From Hahella sp. HN01 (GTDB taxonomy: Bacteria > Pseudomonadota > Gammaproteobacteria > Pseudomonadales > Oleiphilaceae), in the NCBI RefSeq assembly GCF_018986435.1, contig NZ_JAHMIN010000019.1, forward strand, positions 7,281-71,280: a stretch of 64,000 bases of DNA, read 5' to 3'. This document shows positions 18,402 through 27,031 of this stretch, in pieces. The position numbers were made by a program, and so were the translations under genes. The notes under the pieces are model-generated. The model had not been told where the DNA came from. It did no database searches and saw only the letters and a program-made list of their open reading frames with translations. Numbering within the stretch: position 1 is the first letter of the stretch; each line of letters opens with the position of its first letter.

Positions 18402-18415
18402 TGACAACGCTTTCA
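18402..18415. promoter_or_regulatory. LacI-type operator candidate (proximal to the di-heme oxidoreductase)
   Basis: TGACAACGCTTTCA, 100 bases upstream of the oxidoreductase start, resembles the palindromic LacI/GalR consensus with a central CG. It shares ACGCTTTCA or GCGCTTTCA with the site before the chitinase gene (28489-28502). No regulator gene of that family lies in this window. Confidence 0.5.
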
Positions 18416-18517
18416 TTTAGATCTCAAGCGCTACAAAAAACAAATACAATACCGGCTTAAATTAATATATTTTTGGCATCTCTTGCGTCGCCAGTCAGTA
18501 TTTGAACGCCCTAGACA

Positions 18518-18531
18518 TGAAAACGCTTGCA
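18518..18531. promoter_or_regulatory. LacI-type operator candidate (distal)
   Basis: TGAAAACGCTTGCA; its reverse complement TGCAAGCGTTTTCA differs by one base from TGCAAGCGCTTTCA upstream of the chitinase gene. It lies between the divergent oxidoreductase (start 18302) and the hypothetical gene at 18820, so it could act on either. The rest of 18303-18819 is AT-rich and contains no gene I accept. Confidence 0.5.
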
Positions 18532-18819
18532 CAAGACAAAGCTAACAACCCGCCATATCTCAAACAATCGCCCGAACGGACGAGATAGCGGAAGTCTCAC
18601 GGCCAATAAGCCACTGATCTTAAAAGGACAAATGACACTTACTCAGCTATTGCATTCTTCATCACCCTACAAAAATGTAATGCGAAGAACTGGCCGGCGA
18701 ACGGTTTATAAATCGCATTATTTAAAGCCTGAAATTAATCGCCATGAGAAATTAACTAGACTCAACAAAACAGGACAAAATGTTTCGTTGATAGGTACAA
18801 GGAAAAGAAAGGAAAAAAT

Positions 18820-19524
18820 ATGTGGAATGAACTGGAAAGAGTGATGGCCTCACTTAGAAATACAACGCCTCTGTATACCACACCCTACTTTGTAGATATC
18901 CCCGGCTCTACATCGAAGGGCCAGCGCGCCATCAAAATTGAGGCCTCGGAATCGCCGCTTCGTTTCAATTTTGAGCTGGGCGATGGCGCCAACTCCAGAA
19001 CCGTAAAGTGGTTGCCATGGGAGGAAGGCGGCGTCACCAAATTGAAGCTGAACCGGGAAGGCGCCGACTATTGGTTCGTCACCGCCGCGTTGTCCGGTTG
19101 CTCTGTTGGTTTTGATCGTAACAAAGGCGAAGTCTTTCACCTCAACGGCGGCTACAGCGACATACCCGCCGACTTACGCCAGACCAGCGACTTCCTGTGT
19201 CCCCTGCAAAGCGCCACCGGATTAACCCTGGACGCCTGGGCGCAAGGCGCCGGCGTGCGCTCCAATGCGAACAGCAATATCACCCAATACGGCTCCATAA
19301 GACGCAAAGACGCCGTCCCCGCCCGCCCGGCAAAAACCACTGGTCCCGCATTCTTGCGCAGAGCCCGCCCTGCCGAACCCGCCAAATACATGACCGACAT
19401 CGCCCGCGCCACGGTCATCGGCCGGGTAAGCGGCGGAACCCTCACCCTCGCCTACCAGGACATCTCCGAACAAGGCAAACAACTTTACCCCTGGTATGAA
19501 ATCACAACGGCCGTGTTGGCCTAA
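18820..19524 (+). CDS. Hypothetical soluble protein (234 aa)
   Basis: The ATG at 18820 has AAAGGA at good spacing; an alternative ATG at 18844 is also possible. There is no signal peptide or membrane span. The N-terminal two thirds is beta-rich (RAIKIEASESPLRFNFELGDG, TVKWLPWEEGG, GADYWFVTAALSGCSVGF), followed by an Ala-Pro-Arg-rich low-complexity turn near residues 165-185 (ARPAK, RRARPAEPAK) and a final beta segment (VIGRVSGGTLTLAYQD). I recognise no family. The layout (folded head, basic Pro/Ala hinge, short tail) resembles secreted effector-like proteins of unknown function, but nothing in the sequence proves export. The upstream AT-rich region gives it its own promoter. Confidence 0.55.
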   Translation: MWNELERVMASLRNTTPLYTTPYFVDIPGSTSKGQRAIKIEASESPLRFNFELGDGANSRTVKWLPWEEGGVTKLKLNREGADYWFVTAALSGCSVGFDRNKGEVFHLNGGYSDIPADLRQTSDFLCPLQSATGLTLDAWAQGAGVRSNANSNITQYGSIRRKDAVPARPAKTTGPAFLRRARPAEPAKYMTDIARATVIGRVSGGTLTLAYQDISEQGKQLYPWYEITTAVLA

Positions 19525-19607
19525 CGGAGAGAACGGCAGGAGCATTTGAGCAAGTCGGATAAGCAAAGCGCTATCCGGCTTCTTGCTCTTCCATAAAGCT
19601 GGTGTCG

Positions 19608-19716
19608 GAAGGCGCTGCGCTTTTCCAACCTACCTAGCTTATAGGTTGTTCCTTCTTTGTAGGTTGGATAAGCGCAGCGCCATCCAACAAGCGGCTATCC
19701 AACAAACCGCCACTGC
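19608..19716. repeat. GTAGGTTGG-type inverted repeat, copy 1
   Basis: Two arms face each other: GGAAGGCGCTGCGCTTTTCC followed by AACCTAC (19608-19634), and GTAGGTTGG followed by ATAAGCGCAGCGCCATCC (19660-19686). They can fold into one long hairpin. Degenerate ATCCAACAA units follow. The GTAGGTTGG..GCGCAGCGCCATCC repeat is common in gammaproteobacterial intergenic DNA. Together with the rest of 19525-19920 there is no gene here. Confidence 0.85.
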
Positions 19717-19920
19717 CATTGAGTGGGCATGGGTGAGCTAGAGTCATGCGTCTGCAATCCCACAAACTGGTAAAAAATAGCAACTTCGCCAATGAAAACA
19801 GATTGCTGTAGCTGTTACATGTGGGTATAAGGTTCCTCTCGTCAGCCTAGACGAACTTAATGGCATGCTGATGAAGTATCAGACTCAATGCTGGGATTCT
19901 GCGCGAACAGGTATGAAGTA

Positions 19921-20451
19921 ATGGAGATTAAGTTTTGCTCACAGTGTGGTGAAACTATGAGATGGCGATCACCCGAGGGAGATAATCGCAACCGCTTTAT
20001 TTGTGATAAATGTAATTTTATCCACTATCAAAACCCTAACATCGTCGCTGGTTGCATTGTTTACAAAGAAGACTCCGTACTACTTTGCAAAAGAGCTATA
20101 GAACCTCGGGCCGGGCTTTGGACTCTACCCGCAGGCTTTATGGAAAATGGAGAAACGACGAGGCATGCAGCCGAGAGAGAGACCTTTGAGGAGACTGGAG
20201 CAAGAATCTCCGCCGAAGAGCTTTTCGCAATTACAAACTCGCCTCATGCAAATCACGTAAATATCTTTTACCTCGCAAAGCTAAAAGACAGCCGCTTCCA
20301 TCCAACTAGCGAAAGCTCAGAAGTTCAACTATTCAAAAAAAGCGATATTCCTTTGGATAACATTGCGTTTCATACAGTTAAGGTTGTACTGGAGCTTTTC
20401 TTCCGTGATGTGGAACGAGGAGATTTCAGCCTACATGAAATAGATTTTTAA
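19921..20451 (+). CDS. NUDIX hydrolase with N-terminal zinc ribbon (176 aa)
   Basis: The ATG at 19921 starts directly before the zinc ribbon (CSQCG...CDKC, residues ~5-30). The NUDIX fold follows, with the box GFMENGETTRHAAERETFEETGA (described in parts: G, E seven positions on, then RETFEETG), matching GX5EX7REUXEEXGU except for a small residue at one U position. The family hydrolyses nucleoside diphosphates linked to another group (ADP-ribose, NADH, ADP-glucose and similar); zinc-ribbon members resemble ADP-ribose or NAD pyrophosphatases. Base composition is clearly more AT-rich than the neighbours, and the gene is bracketed by two copies of the GTAGGTTGG repeat, so horizontal arrival is likely. 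Confidence 0.87.
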   Translation: MEIKFCSQCGETMRWRSPEGDNRNRFICDKCNFIHYQNPNIVAGCIVYKEDSVLLCKRAIEPRAGLWTLPAGFMENGETTRHAAERETFEETGARISAEELFAITNSPHANHVNIFYLAKLKDSRFHPTSESSEVQLFKKSDIPLDNIAFHTVKVVLELFFRDVERGDFSLHEIDF

Positions 20452-20553
20452 TTATTTAATACCTTGCCAGTCAAAAGGAACATACTCCTGGACATAACCA
20501 AATAATATTCCAGACAAGGTCTCCAGACTAAACGCCGCAATTAAAATTCAAAT

Positions 20554-20637
20554 GTAGGTTGGATAAGCGCAGCGCCATCCGACAGCTGAATCCACGTAAC
20601 CTCATTTGTTGGAAGGCGCTGCGCTTTTCCAACCTAC
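20554..20637. repeat. GTAGGTTGG-type inverted repeat, copy 2
   Basis: GTAGGTTGG...CCATCC (20554-20580) and GGAAGGCGCT...CCTAC (20611-20637) in inverted order relative to copy 1. The right arm supplies the TAG stop codon (20636-20634) of the minus-strand methyltransferase. Confidence 0.85.
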
Positions 20638-21455
20638 GACCCTTCATCCTGTCTGGCTCGATGCACGACACCCCGGATCGCCCAGGCTTTTGCTTTTAAG
20701 AGGATGGTTCCATCTGGCCGTATGGGGAGTGTTTCTCTTAATTTGTCCGCTATGGCGTTTCTTAGATCGTCTGAGAGGGAGGCGATGTAGGTCGGTGCGG
20801 GTCCGGTTGCGCCGAGGAAGGGGAGCCAGTAGTCGTCGAAGTGGGTGAAAAGGGTGGGAATTTCCACGGCTTCACATTGGATGTCATCAAGGCCGGCTTT
20901 GGTGAACAGTTCGATGAGTTTCTCGGGATGACAGAGAGGGAAACGGTAGCCTTCGTCCAGTTCTTTCGCGGCGTGATCTTGCGCTGTCGCCGCATCCCAG
21001 AAGTAGCGTAGAAACTCCATTCCCTGCGCGTAGTCCCATACGCAGGCGGAGACGATAGCGCCGGCGGCGGCGATGGTCTGCATTTCGCGAATAGCGGCGT
21101 CGGTATCCGGGAAAAAGTTCAGTGCGAACATGGAAGCGACGCAGTCAAATCCTTCAGGACGATGTGGCAGATTCCCTACTCCCGCCGCTATAAATGACGC
21201 CGGTGCCTCCAACGTCTGTTCTCGGGCGAAAGCGATAAAGGGTTCTGCGGGATCGCAGCCGAGGACAGAGGCAGGTTGGGCGACATTGCAAATCGTACGG
21301 GTCAGGGCTCCCGTACCGCAGCCTACATCCAGCCAGTGCAGTCCAGGCGGCGCATTCAGCCAGGACACGTATTCTAAGGCGATGCGTCGGCTCCAACGCC
21401 CCATGAATGCTTCATAACTCGACGCCGCCGCCCATTTGTCATCCGTATTCGCCAT
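20634..21455 (-). CDS. Class I SAM-dependent methyltransferase (273 aa)
   Basis: A typical UbiE/COQ5-type class I methyltransferase: motif I WLDVGCGTGALT (~residues 40-51), the acidic end of strand 2 (GCDPAEPF), motif III region FDCVASMFALNFFPD and post-motif FFPDTDAAIREM. The 273 residues include a helical cap (~150-240) that would bind a small-molecule acceptor. It is cytoplasmic. The substrate is unknown. The final codons RQDEGS and the stop lie at the edge of the GTAGGTTGG repeat, so the native C-terminus may have been altered by repeat insertion. The gene follows the chemoreceptor at 21528-22844 on the same strand with a 72-base gap. Confidence 0.8.
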   Translation of the reverse strand: MANTDDKWAAASSYEAFMGRWSRRIALEYVSWLNAPPGLHWLDVGCGTGALTRTICNVAQPASVLGCDPAEPFIAFAREQTLEAPASFIAAGVGNLPHRPEGFDCVASMFALNFFPDTDAAIREMQTIAAAGAIVSACVWDYAQGMEFLRYFWDAATAQDHAAKELDEGYRFPLCHPEKLIELFTKAGLDDIQCEAVEIPTLFTHFDDYWLPFLGATGPAPTYIASLSDDLRNAIADKLRETLPIRPDGTILLKAKAWAIRGVVHRARQDEGS

Positions 21456-21527
21456 GGCTTTTCACGCCTCACGCAGCACTTCAAGGTCGCTCCAAAGATG
21501 TCCCCGCAACGAAGCAGGACGTTTCAC

Positions 21528-22844
21528 TTATGACTCGCTGGAGTTGTCCACCAGATCACCCACTACTTGGGAGACGTATTCCGCGCCTTTGAAAATTTCC
21601 TCGATGATTCGGGAGGCTTCCGCGATCAGGTCCGCGTTCTTGCCGGCCTGTTTCGTCACTTCGACCATGCTGTCGCCCGCCTGCAGCACCAGTTGGTTAT
21701 TGCGATCCACCATCTGGTTGATTTCCTCCGTCGACTTGGTCGTTCTGCCCGCCAGAGAGCGCACTTCATCCGCCACCACGGCGAAGCCCCGGCCATGCTC
21801 CCCTGCTCGCGCGGCTTCGATAGCGGCGTTGAGGGCCAGCAGGTTGGTCTGTTCCGCGATGGATTTGATGGTGGTGACAATATTGGAGATCTGGTTGGAC
21901 TGCTCATTCAGATCCTCGACGAGTTTGGCTGAACGACCGATATCCGTGGAAATCTTCTCGGAGTTGGCCAGGTTTTCCCTGAGGATGCGCGCGCCTTTCT
22001 GGGAGACCTGTGCGGTTTCCACGGAAGTGCTGTGGGCGACTTCAGCGGCTTTCTGAACCGCTAACTGGCGTTCAATTCTTTCCGTCACGTCGCTGGCGAC
22101 CTTGGTGATTTTGACCACCTTGCCCCTATGATCGAATACGGGGTTATAGGTCGCTTCTATCCAGACGGAACGCCCCTGCTTGCTGATGCGGAGGAACAAG
22201 CCGCTTTTGATTTCGCCGTTCGCCAGCTCGCGCCAGAAATTGGGATTTTCTCTGTAGAAGTCGTCCGGGCAGAATATCTCATGGTGCTTGCCCTTGATTT
22301 CCTTCAGGTCGCTATAGCCTAACGCTCTGATGAAGTTTTTATTGGCGTTCAATATAGTCCCGTCCGGCTTGAACTCAATGACAGCGTTAGAGCGATCGAT
22401 AGCCTTGATCAAAGCCTGATTATGCGCGGACTGCTCATGATCTTTGGTAACGTCGTTGGCCACCTTCATGACGCGCATTACCTGTCCGTCCTGTACGATA
22501 GGAATGTAAGTCGCTTCCAGCCACACGTCCGAACCGTTCTTGTGGCGGCGCCTGAATGTCCCCCGCTTGGGAACGCCCTTGGCCAGATCGGCCCAGAACT
22601 GGCGATATTCCGGGCTATCGACAACGTCCTCTGCGCAGAAAATGCGATGATGTCGCCCAATGATCTCGTCCAGCTTATATCCGACACTCGCCAGAAACAG
22701 TTCGCTGGCGTCCAGAACCTCCCCGACGGGCGTGAAATAGATGGTGGCGCAGGACTTCGCAATACTGCCCAGTTCAGCTTGCAACGCTTTGGCCAGATTA
22801 TGGGCGTCGTGTTGTTGCTGTTTGTTTTTCTTGGTTGAGAACAT
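21528..22844 (-). CDS. Soluble double-PAS chemotaxis transducer, BdlA-like (438 aa)
   Basis: Two tandem PAS/PAC units (~25-135: [27 protein letters not shown]; ~150-260: [23 protein letters not shown]) precede a short methyl-accepting signalling domain (~265-438) with [38 protein letters not shown]. There is no transmembrane segment and no HAMP domain, so it is cytoplasmic. This architecture and length match Pseudomonas aeruginosa BdlA (two PAS domains and a transducer domain), which links c-di-GMP and nutrient cues to biofilm dispersal; that role is inferred by analogy. The signalling domain is short at its C-terminus and lacks a clear CheR-tethering pentapeptide. Confidence 0.88.
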   Translation of the reverse strand: MFSTKKNKQQQHDAHNLAKALQAELGSIAKSCATIYFTPVGEVLDASELFLASVGYKLDEIIGRHHRIFCAEDVVDSPEYRQFWADLAKGVPKRGTFRRRHKNGSDVWLEATYIPIVQDGQVMRVMKVANDVTKDHEQSAHNQALIKAIDRSNAVIEFKPDGTILNANKNFIRALGYSDLKEIKGKHHEIFCPDDFYRENPNFWRELANGEIKSGLFLRISKQGRSVWIEATYNPVFDHRGKVVKITKVASDVTERIERQLAVQKAAEVAHSTSVETAQVSQKGARILRENLANSEKISTDIGRSAKLVEDLNEQSNQISNIVTTIKSIAEQTNLLALNAAIEAARAGEHGRGFAVVADEVRSLAGRTTKSTEEINQMVDRNNQLVLQAGDSMVEVTKQAGKNADLIAEASRIIEEIFKGAEYVSQVVGDLVDNSSES

Positions 22845-23040
22845 ATAACGCCATACCTCAAATGATTGACCTATCGTTCAGTTTGTATGCAACGGCGGAC
22901 ACTTCAATCATAGAACAAACCGTCATCTTTGGTAGGCTGCCCATTCGCGCAGGCCGGATGAGCGGGGCCAACGGCGAAACTCTTTCCGTGAGCCGTACAG
23001 TATTTATACGAGGCGCTGTGGTGAGCGGACCTTCGCCGTC

Positions 23041-23181
23041 GGAAGGCGCTGCGCTTTTCCAACCTACCTGGCTATAGGTTGTTCCTTCTTTGTAGGTTGG
23101 ATAAGCGCAGCGCCATCCAACAAGCGGCTACCCAACAGACAGCCATCCAACAAACTGCCACCCAACAAACCGCCGCCCAAC
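23041..23181. repeat. GTAGGTTGG-type inverted repeat, copy 3, with a degenerate CCAACA tandem tail
   Basis: The arms GGAAGGCGCT...CCTAC (23041-23067) and GTAGGTTGG...CCATCC (23092-23118) are nearly identical to copy 1, including the TATAGGTTGTTCCTTCTTT spacer. About five degenerate 14-base units of the type AYCCAACARRCNGC follow to 23181. The interval 22845-23284 holds no gene besides this and the xylB promoter. Confidence 0.85.
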
Positions 23182-23284
23182 TACGTCCCGCATTCGCAAT
23201 TGCCGGCGGGTTCGGCGTACACTCCCTGTCATATTGTCCGTGGCCGATCAATGGCTTGCAGCCGGAAACCGAGGAGAATCAGGT

Positions 23285-24778
23285 ATGTACGTAGGCGTGG
23301 ATTGTGGGACTCAGGGAACCAAGGTGGTGGTGCTGGACCCGGAGCGGGAAGTCATCCTGGGAGAGGGTTACGCGCCTCATGCGCTGATCAGCGACGCCAA
23401 TGGCCGCCGCGAGCAGCATCCCGACTGGTGGACGCAGGCCTTCGTCGACAGCTACCGGCAGGCGCTTGAGCGCTCTGGCGTCGACAGCCGTCATATTCGC
23501 GCTATCAGCGTATCCGGACAGCAGCACGGACTGGTAGCGTTGGACTCTCAGGGCGAGGTGATTCGGCCGGCGAAGCTGTGGTGCGATACGGAAACCGCGC
23601 CGCAAAACGCCGCGTTGCTGGAGCAGATGGGTGGGGAACAAGGCTCTCTTGAACTTCTGGGACTCACACTCGCCACCGGCTACACCCTCTCCAAGCTGCT
23701 CTGGCTGCGTCAACATGAACCGGACGCCTTTCAACGCATCGCCCATATTCTGCTGCCTCACGACTACCTCAACTACTGGCTGACCGGCGAGATCGCCGCC
23801 GAATACGGCGACAGCTCGGGGACCGGGTATTTCGATATCCGCACTCGGCGCTGGGTCCCGGAAGCCCTCGAACTCATCGCCCCCGATGGGCGCCTGGCCA
23901 GCGCCTTACCGCCGTTACTGCAGGCGCAGCAGCCCGTAGGCAAGGTCAGCCCCGCCATTGCCCGCTTGTTAGGTCTGTCGGATAACGTGTTGGTGGCCAG
24001 CGGAGGCGGCGACAACATGATGGGCGCCATTGGCACAGGCAATATAGATGAAGGCGTGGTGACCCTCAGCCTGGGCACTTCCGGCGCGCTTTACGCCCAT
24101 TCAAACCGGCCGCCAAAACAAGGACACCCATCCCTGGCGGCGTTCTGCTCCTCCAGCGACGGCTGGCTGCCCCTGATATGCACCATGAATCTGACGGCGG
24201 TGGTTAACCAGGTGCGGGGTCTGTTCGGTTACGATCTGGACCGTTTCAATCAGGAAGCGGCGCAAGCGCCCATCGGCGCTCAGGGCGTCACCCTGCTGCC
24301 GTTCCTCAATGGCGAGCGCGTGCCGCCGCTCCCCGATGCGACAGGCAGTTTACTGGGCCTGAATATGCAGAACCTGCACCCCGCCAATGTTTGCCGCTCA
24401 GCGCTGGAAGGGGTCACCTTTGGGTTGCGCTACGGTTTGGACCTTTTGCGGACATCCGGCATCCATTGCCAGGAAATCAGACTGATCGGCGGGGGCTCGA
24501 AAAGTCGGTTATGGCGTCAAATGGTGGCGGACATGATGAACGCCCGCGTCATTTGCCCCCAGGTTGGCGAGAGTGCGGCATTGGGCGGAGCGATTCAGGC
24601 GGCCTGGTGTGACGCGCACGCCCAAGGCGACGACATCCTCCTGCATGACCTGTGCCAGCGCTTTGTGAAACTGGATGAAGACGCCGCCGTATCGCCAACA
24701 CAAGAAGCTGTGGAGGAATACGAAAACGCTTATAAGTTGTACAGAGCAAGGTTGGCGACTATACACCCAATCGCCTAA
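23285..24778 (+). CDS. xylB: Xylulokinase (FGGY family)
   Basis: The ATG at 23285 follows GAGGAGAAT and gives the canonical N-terminus MYVGVDCGTQGTKVV. FGGY features are in order: the phosphate-1 loop (DCGTQGTK), QQHGLV (~residues 77-82), LLPHDYLNYWLTGE, the aspartate region around SGGGDNMMGAIG (catalytic Asp ~240), and the C-terminal ATPase loop IGGGSKSRLWRQMVADMM. The enzyme phosphorylates D-xylulose to xylulose 5-phosphate in the cytoplasm. At 498 aa it has the usual length. No xylose isomerase, transporter or regulator lies nearby, so it is an orphan kinase here and the true substrate may be another pentulose. Confidence 0.9.
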   Translation: MYVGVDCGTQGTKVVVLDPEREVILGEGYAPHALISDANGRREQHPDWWTQAFVDSYRQALERSGVDSRHIRAISVSGQQHGLVALDSQGEVIRPAKLWCDTETAPQNAALLEQMGGEQGSLELLGLTLATGYTLSKLLWLRQHEPDAFQRIAHILLPHDYLNYWLTGEIAAEYGDSSGTGYFDIRTRRWVPEALELIAPDGRLASALPPLLQAQQPVGKVSPAIARLLGLSDNVLVASGGGDNMMGAIGTGNIDEGVVTLSLGTSGALYAHSNRPPKQGHPSLAAFCSSSDGWLPLICTMNLTAVVNQVRGLFGYDLDRFNQEAAQAPIGAQGVTLLPFLNGERVPPLPDATGSLLGLNMQNLHPANVCRSALEGVTFGLRYGLDLLRTSGIHCQEIRLIGGGSKSRLWRQMVADMMNARVICPQVGESAALGGAIQAAWCDAHAQGDDILLHDLCQRFVKLDEDAAVSPTQEAVEEYENAYKLYRARLATIHPIA

Positions 24779-24876
24779 CCACCAGTTTCATTCATACTTT
24801 AAGTTTCCAGCTTATCTATCTGTTTATAAAACAGTTATCTTCCAACTTTGAATTGTCGCCGTTTCATCATTCCGCT

Positions 24877-24910
24877 ATGCTTGCTCTTTCCCTTTCGTGA
24901 AAGCAAGCAT
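24877..24910. other. Hairpin ATGCTTGC / GCAAGCAT
   Basis: Eight-base perfect arms, extendable by TTTC/GAAA, lie between xylB and the gene at 24971. No T-run follows, so it is a regulatory or attenuating structure, or simply a weak terminator. Confidence 0.4.
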
Positions 24911-24970
24911 AGCCACTGGGGCGCTTAAGCCCGCCCAATCACCGTTCCCGCGCATGGATAAGGAGTATTT

Positions 24971-25549
24971 ATGCCATTTGATGAAGATCTGTTCTTAAAG
25001 ACCTACACACCGAAAAACGGCTTCAGTAGCCTGTCCGACGAGCAAAAAGGCCTGTTGCGCGAGGAGCTCAACCGCCAAATATCGTTGGCGGCGCGCAGTT
25101 TTCAGAGTGCGGAGCAGGAAGCCGCGGAGAATGACGGCTTCGTCACCGTCCAAAAAAAGAGTACTAAATCCACCTCTAAAGCCATGTCGAAGGGCGCGCA
25201 AAGAAACCCCAATAAAACCGGCGCGGTGATGGTGGGCATCCTCCCGAAGTCCAAAAAGCTGGTCAGTGTTTATCGACTTTCTGGTTCTGAATACAGTGAC
25301 TTAGTGAACGAACTTAGAACTTTTCTAGATATAAACCCTGAAAAAGCCACCTATTGCGCGGAAGAGAATATCATCGCCGCCAATCCCGGCGTTCGCTTCC
25401 TGGCCGCCTCCGCTTTTCGTCTGGACGACAATGGCGCGACCTATAAGATTCCCGCCTGTGGTTATGGCGGCAAGCCGTCCACCAAGTGCAAGCTTACTCT
25501 GGGAACCCTGGATATTCAGGAAGTGGAGTGGCAGGTGATGAAAGAATAA
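24971..25549 (+). CDS. Possible deaminase-fold protein with CAE and PAC...C motifs (192 aa)
   Basis: Not a family I can name. The N-terminal ~75 residues are helical and charged with a Lys/Ser-rich stretch (QKKSTKSTSKAMSKGAQR). The C-terminal half runs: beta hairpin (GAVMVGILPKSKKLVSVYRL, ~78-98), a helix that ends in Cys129-Ala130-Glu131 (YCAEENIIAANPG), a strand (VRFLAASAFRL) and Pro161-Ala-Cys163 with Cys173 ten residues later. A C/H-A-E plus P-C...C arrangement in that order is the zinc site of the cytidine/nucleotide deaminase superfamily. The usual C-x2-C spacing is stretched here and the region after it is short, so this is a hypothesis. It has no signal peptide and stands alone between xylB and an integrase, with an AAGGAG ribosome site. 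Confidence 0.5.
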   Translation: MPFDEDLFLKTYTPKNGFSSLSDEQKGLLREELNRQISLAARSFQSAEQEAAENDGFVTVQKKSTKSTSKAMSKGAQRNPNKTGAVMVGILPKSKKLVSVYRLSGSEYSDLVNELRTFLDINPEKATYCAEENIIAANPGVRFLAASAFRLDDNGATYKIPACGYGGKPSTKCKLTLGTLDIQEVEWQVMKE

Positions 25550-25599
25550 CGCCAATCTTGCGGCGCCATCCCCTCGCCAAAAAGTCATAACCAACATTA

Positions 25600-25616
25600 A
25601 ATATAACTTTTATATT
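25600..25616. other. AT-rich palindrome before the integrase
   Basis: AATATAA-CTT-TTATATT, a perfect seven-base inverted repeat in a very AT-rich 60-base segment 46 bases upstream of the recombinase start. It could be a recombinase arm/core site or a promoter element. Confidence 0.35.
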
Positions 25617-25661
25617 ATTGTTTTTATTGAACATAAATCAGCTTAGTTGTCAGCCATACGT

Positions 25662-26996
25662 ATGTCCGCTCCCGACTTTCCAGCTTTCCCCCTCTTTGAC
25701 GCCCACCGCGAGTTCGTCAAGCTGCCTCTTGGCCTCGCCATGCTGGACGACTACCCGGACAGCAGACAATTCCTCGCTCGGCTTAAGGAAACCATTCCCG
25801 GCGTCAACGAGGACTTCATCAGCGCCCAGCGTTTTCTGAAGAGTTACTCCCGCAAAAGCGAGAAGACTTTCACCAGTTTCCGCAATGAGGTGGAGCGTTA
25901 TCTGTTGTGGGCCTGGACGGTGGAAGGTAAAGCGGTGTCCCAGCTTCGTCGCTCTCATATCGAGAATTACTTTGACTTTCTGCACGCCCCGCCAACAGGC
26001 TGGATTGGCTCCGGCAGCGTGCGCCGTTTTGAGTTTATTGGCGGACAGGGCCTGTTTCGCAGCAATCCGCTGTGGCGGCCTTTCGTGATAAGGGAGGCGG
26101 CGCGTTCGACCAACGATCCCAAGCCGGACAGCAAAGACGCCGTCGCTTCGGCGAAGAACGATAAGAAGGACAAAAAGGACATTCTGCAGCCGGAAAAGAA
26201 AGGCTACCGCCTGAGCAACAGCGCCACCGCCCTGGCCTATTCCGCCATCAGCGTGTTTTATGATCATCTGGTGCAGGAGGACATCGTTCTCGGCAACCCT
26301 ATCCCTGGTATCCGCAAAGCCTCGCCCTACCTGATCAAGGACGCGCAAGTGAAACAGATCAAGCGCCTGTCTGAACTGCAATGGGAATATGTGCTGGAGA
26401 CCCTGAAGGAAAAAGCCGAGGAGCAGCCGAGCTATGAGCGCACTATCTTCATTATCGCCTGCCTGAAATCTCTGTACCTGCGTATCTCCGAACTCTCCGA
26501 CCGCCCTAAATGGACACCCATGTGGGAGCATGTGTGGAAGGACCATGACGGTAACTGGTGGTTCAAAGCCTTCGGCAAAGGCCTCAAGATCCGCGATGTC
26601 TCTGTTTCCAGCGCCATGTGGGAGTACATCCGTCGCTACCGCGAGCATCGCGGCCTCACTGCGTCGCCTTCCCCCGGCGACAAGGAGCCGTTGCTACAGA
26701 AAATGCGCGGCGGCGGCGGGCTCACCAGTCGACAGATCGCCCGTTTGGTACGGGAGGCCTTTGAGCTGGCCTATCACCGTATGATGAAAGACGGCTTTGA
26801 AAATGACGCCAAGGAGCTGCGCAAAGCCACCACCCACTGGCTGCGCCACACTGGCGCGTCCCAGGACATCGCCAACCGTCCGCTCAAGCACATGGCGGAC
26901 GACCTCGGTCACGCCAGCATGGGCACGACCGACCGCGTGTATATTCAGTCTGATATGAAAGAGCGAGCCGCCACCGGCCGCTCGCGCAAGGTTTAG
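25662..26996 (+). CDS. Tyrosine recombinase / site-specific integrase (444 aa)
   Basis: An N-terminal SAM-like DNA-binding domain (~60-150; KTFTSFRNEVERYLLWAWTVEG) contains a long Lys/Asp-rich insert (~165-195: SKDAVASAKNDKKDKKD). The catalytic domain shows Arg in YLRISELSDR, HWLRHTGAS (HxxR), DLGHAS (His) and the nucleophile Tyr in DRVYIQ. All active-site residues are therefore present. The ATG at 25662 is used; TTG at 25647 is an alternative. No excisionase, phage or conjugation genes adjoin it, so it is either a remnant, a chromosomal XerC-like recombinase with a private site, or the marker of a small island. Similar stand-alone recombinases are common in marine gammaproteobacteria. Confidence 0.85.
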   Translation: MSAPDFPAFPLFDAHREFVKLPLGLAMLDDYPDSRQFLARLKETIPGVNEDFISAQRFLKSYSRKSEKTFTSFRNEVERYLLWAWTVEGKAVSQLRRSHIENYFDFLHAPPTGWIGSGSVRRFEFIGGQGLFRSNPLWRPFVIREAARSTNDPKPDSKDAVASAKNDKKDKKDILQPEKKGYRLSNSATALAYSAISVFYDHLVQEDIVLGNPIPGIRKASPYLIKDAQVKQIKRLSELQWEYVLETLKEKAEEQPSYERTIFIIACLKSLYLRISELSDRPKWTPMWEHVWKDHDGNWWFKAFGKGLKIRDVSVSSAMWEYIRRYREHRGLTASPSPGDKEPLLQKMRGGGGLTSRQIARLVREAFELAYHRMMKDGFENDAKELRKATTHWLRHTGASQDIANRPLKHMADDLGHASMGTTDRVYIQSDMKERAATGRSRKV

Positions 26997-27031
26997 AGGC
27001 CTTTATTGCAAGGCCTCAGGACAACTCAGGC

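Noticed and set aside
18527-18844. 105-aa plus-strand frame before the gene at 18820
   Set aside because: Very rich in Lys, Arg, Ser and Thr, no family, and it overlaps the better-signalled gene.
23092-23181. Tandem CCAACA units considered as a CRISPR array
   Set aside because: Units are about 14 bases with degenerate sequence and no spacers; they are a degenerate tandem repeat.
25662-26996. Prophage or integrative element around the recombinase
   Set aside because: No structural, replication, excision or conjugation genes and no tRNA target are visible in the window.
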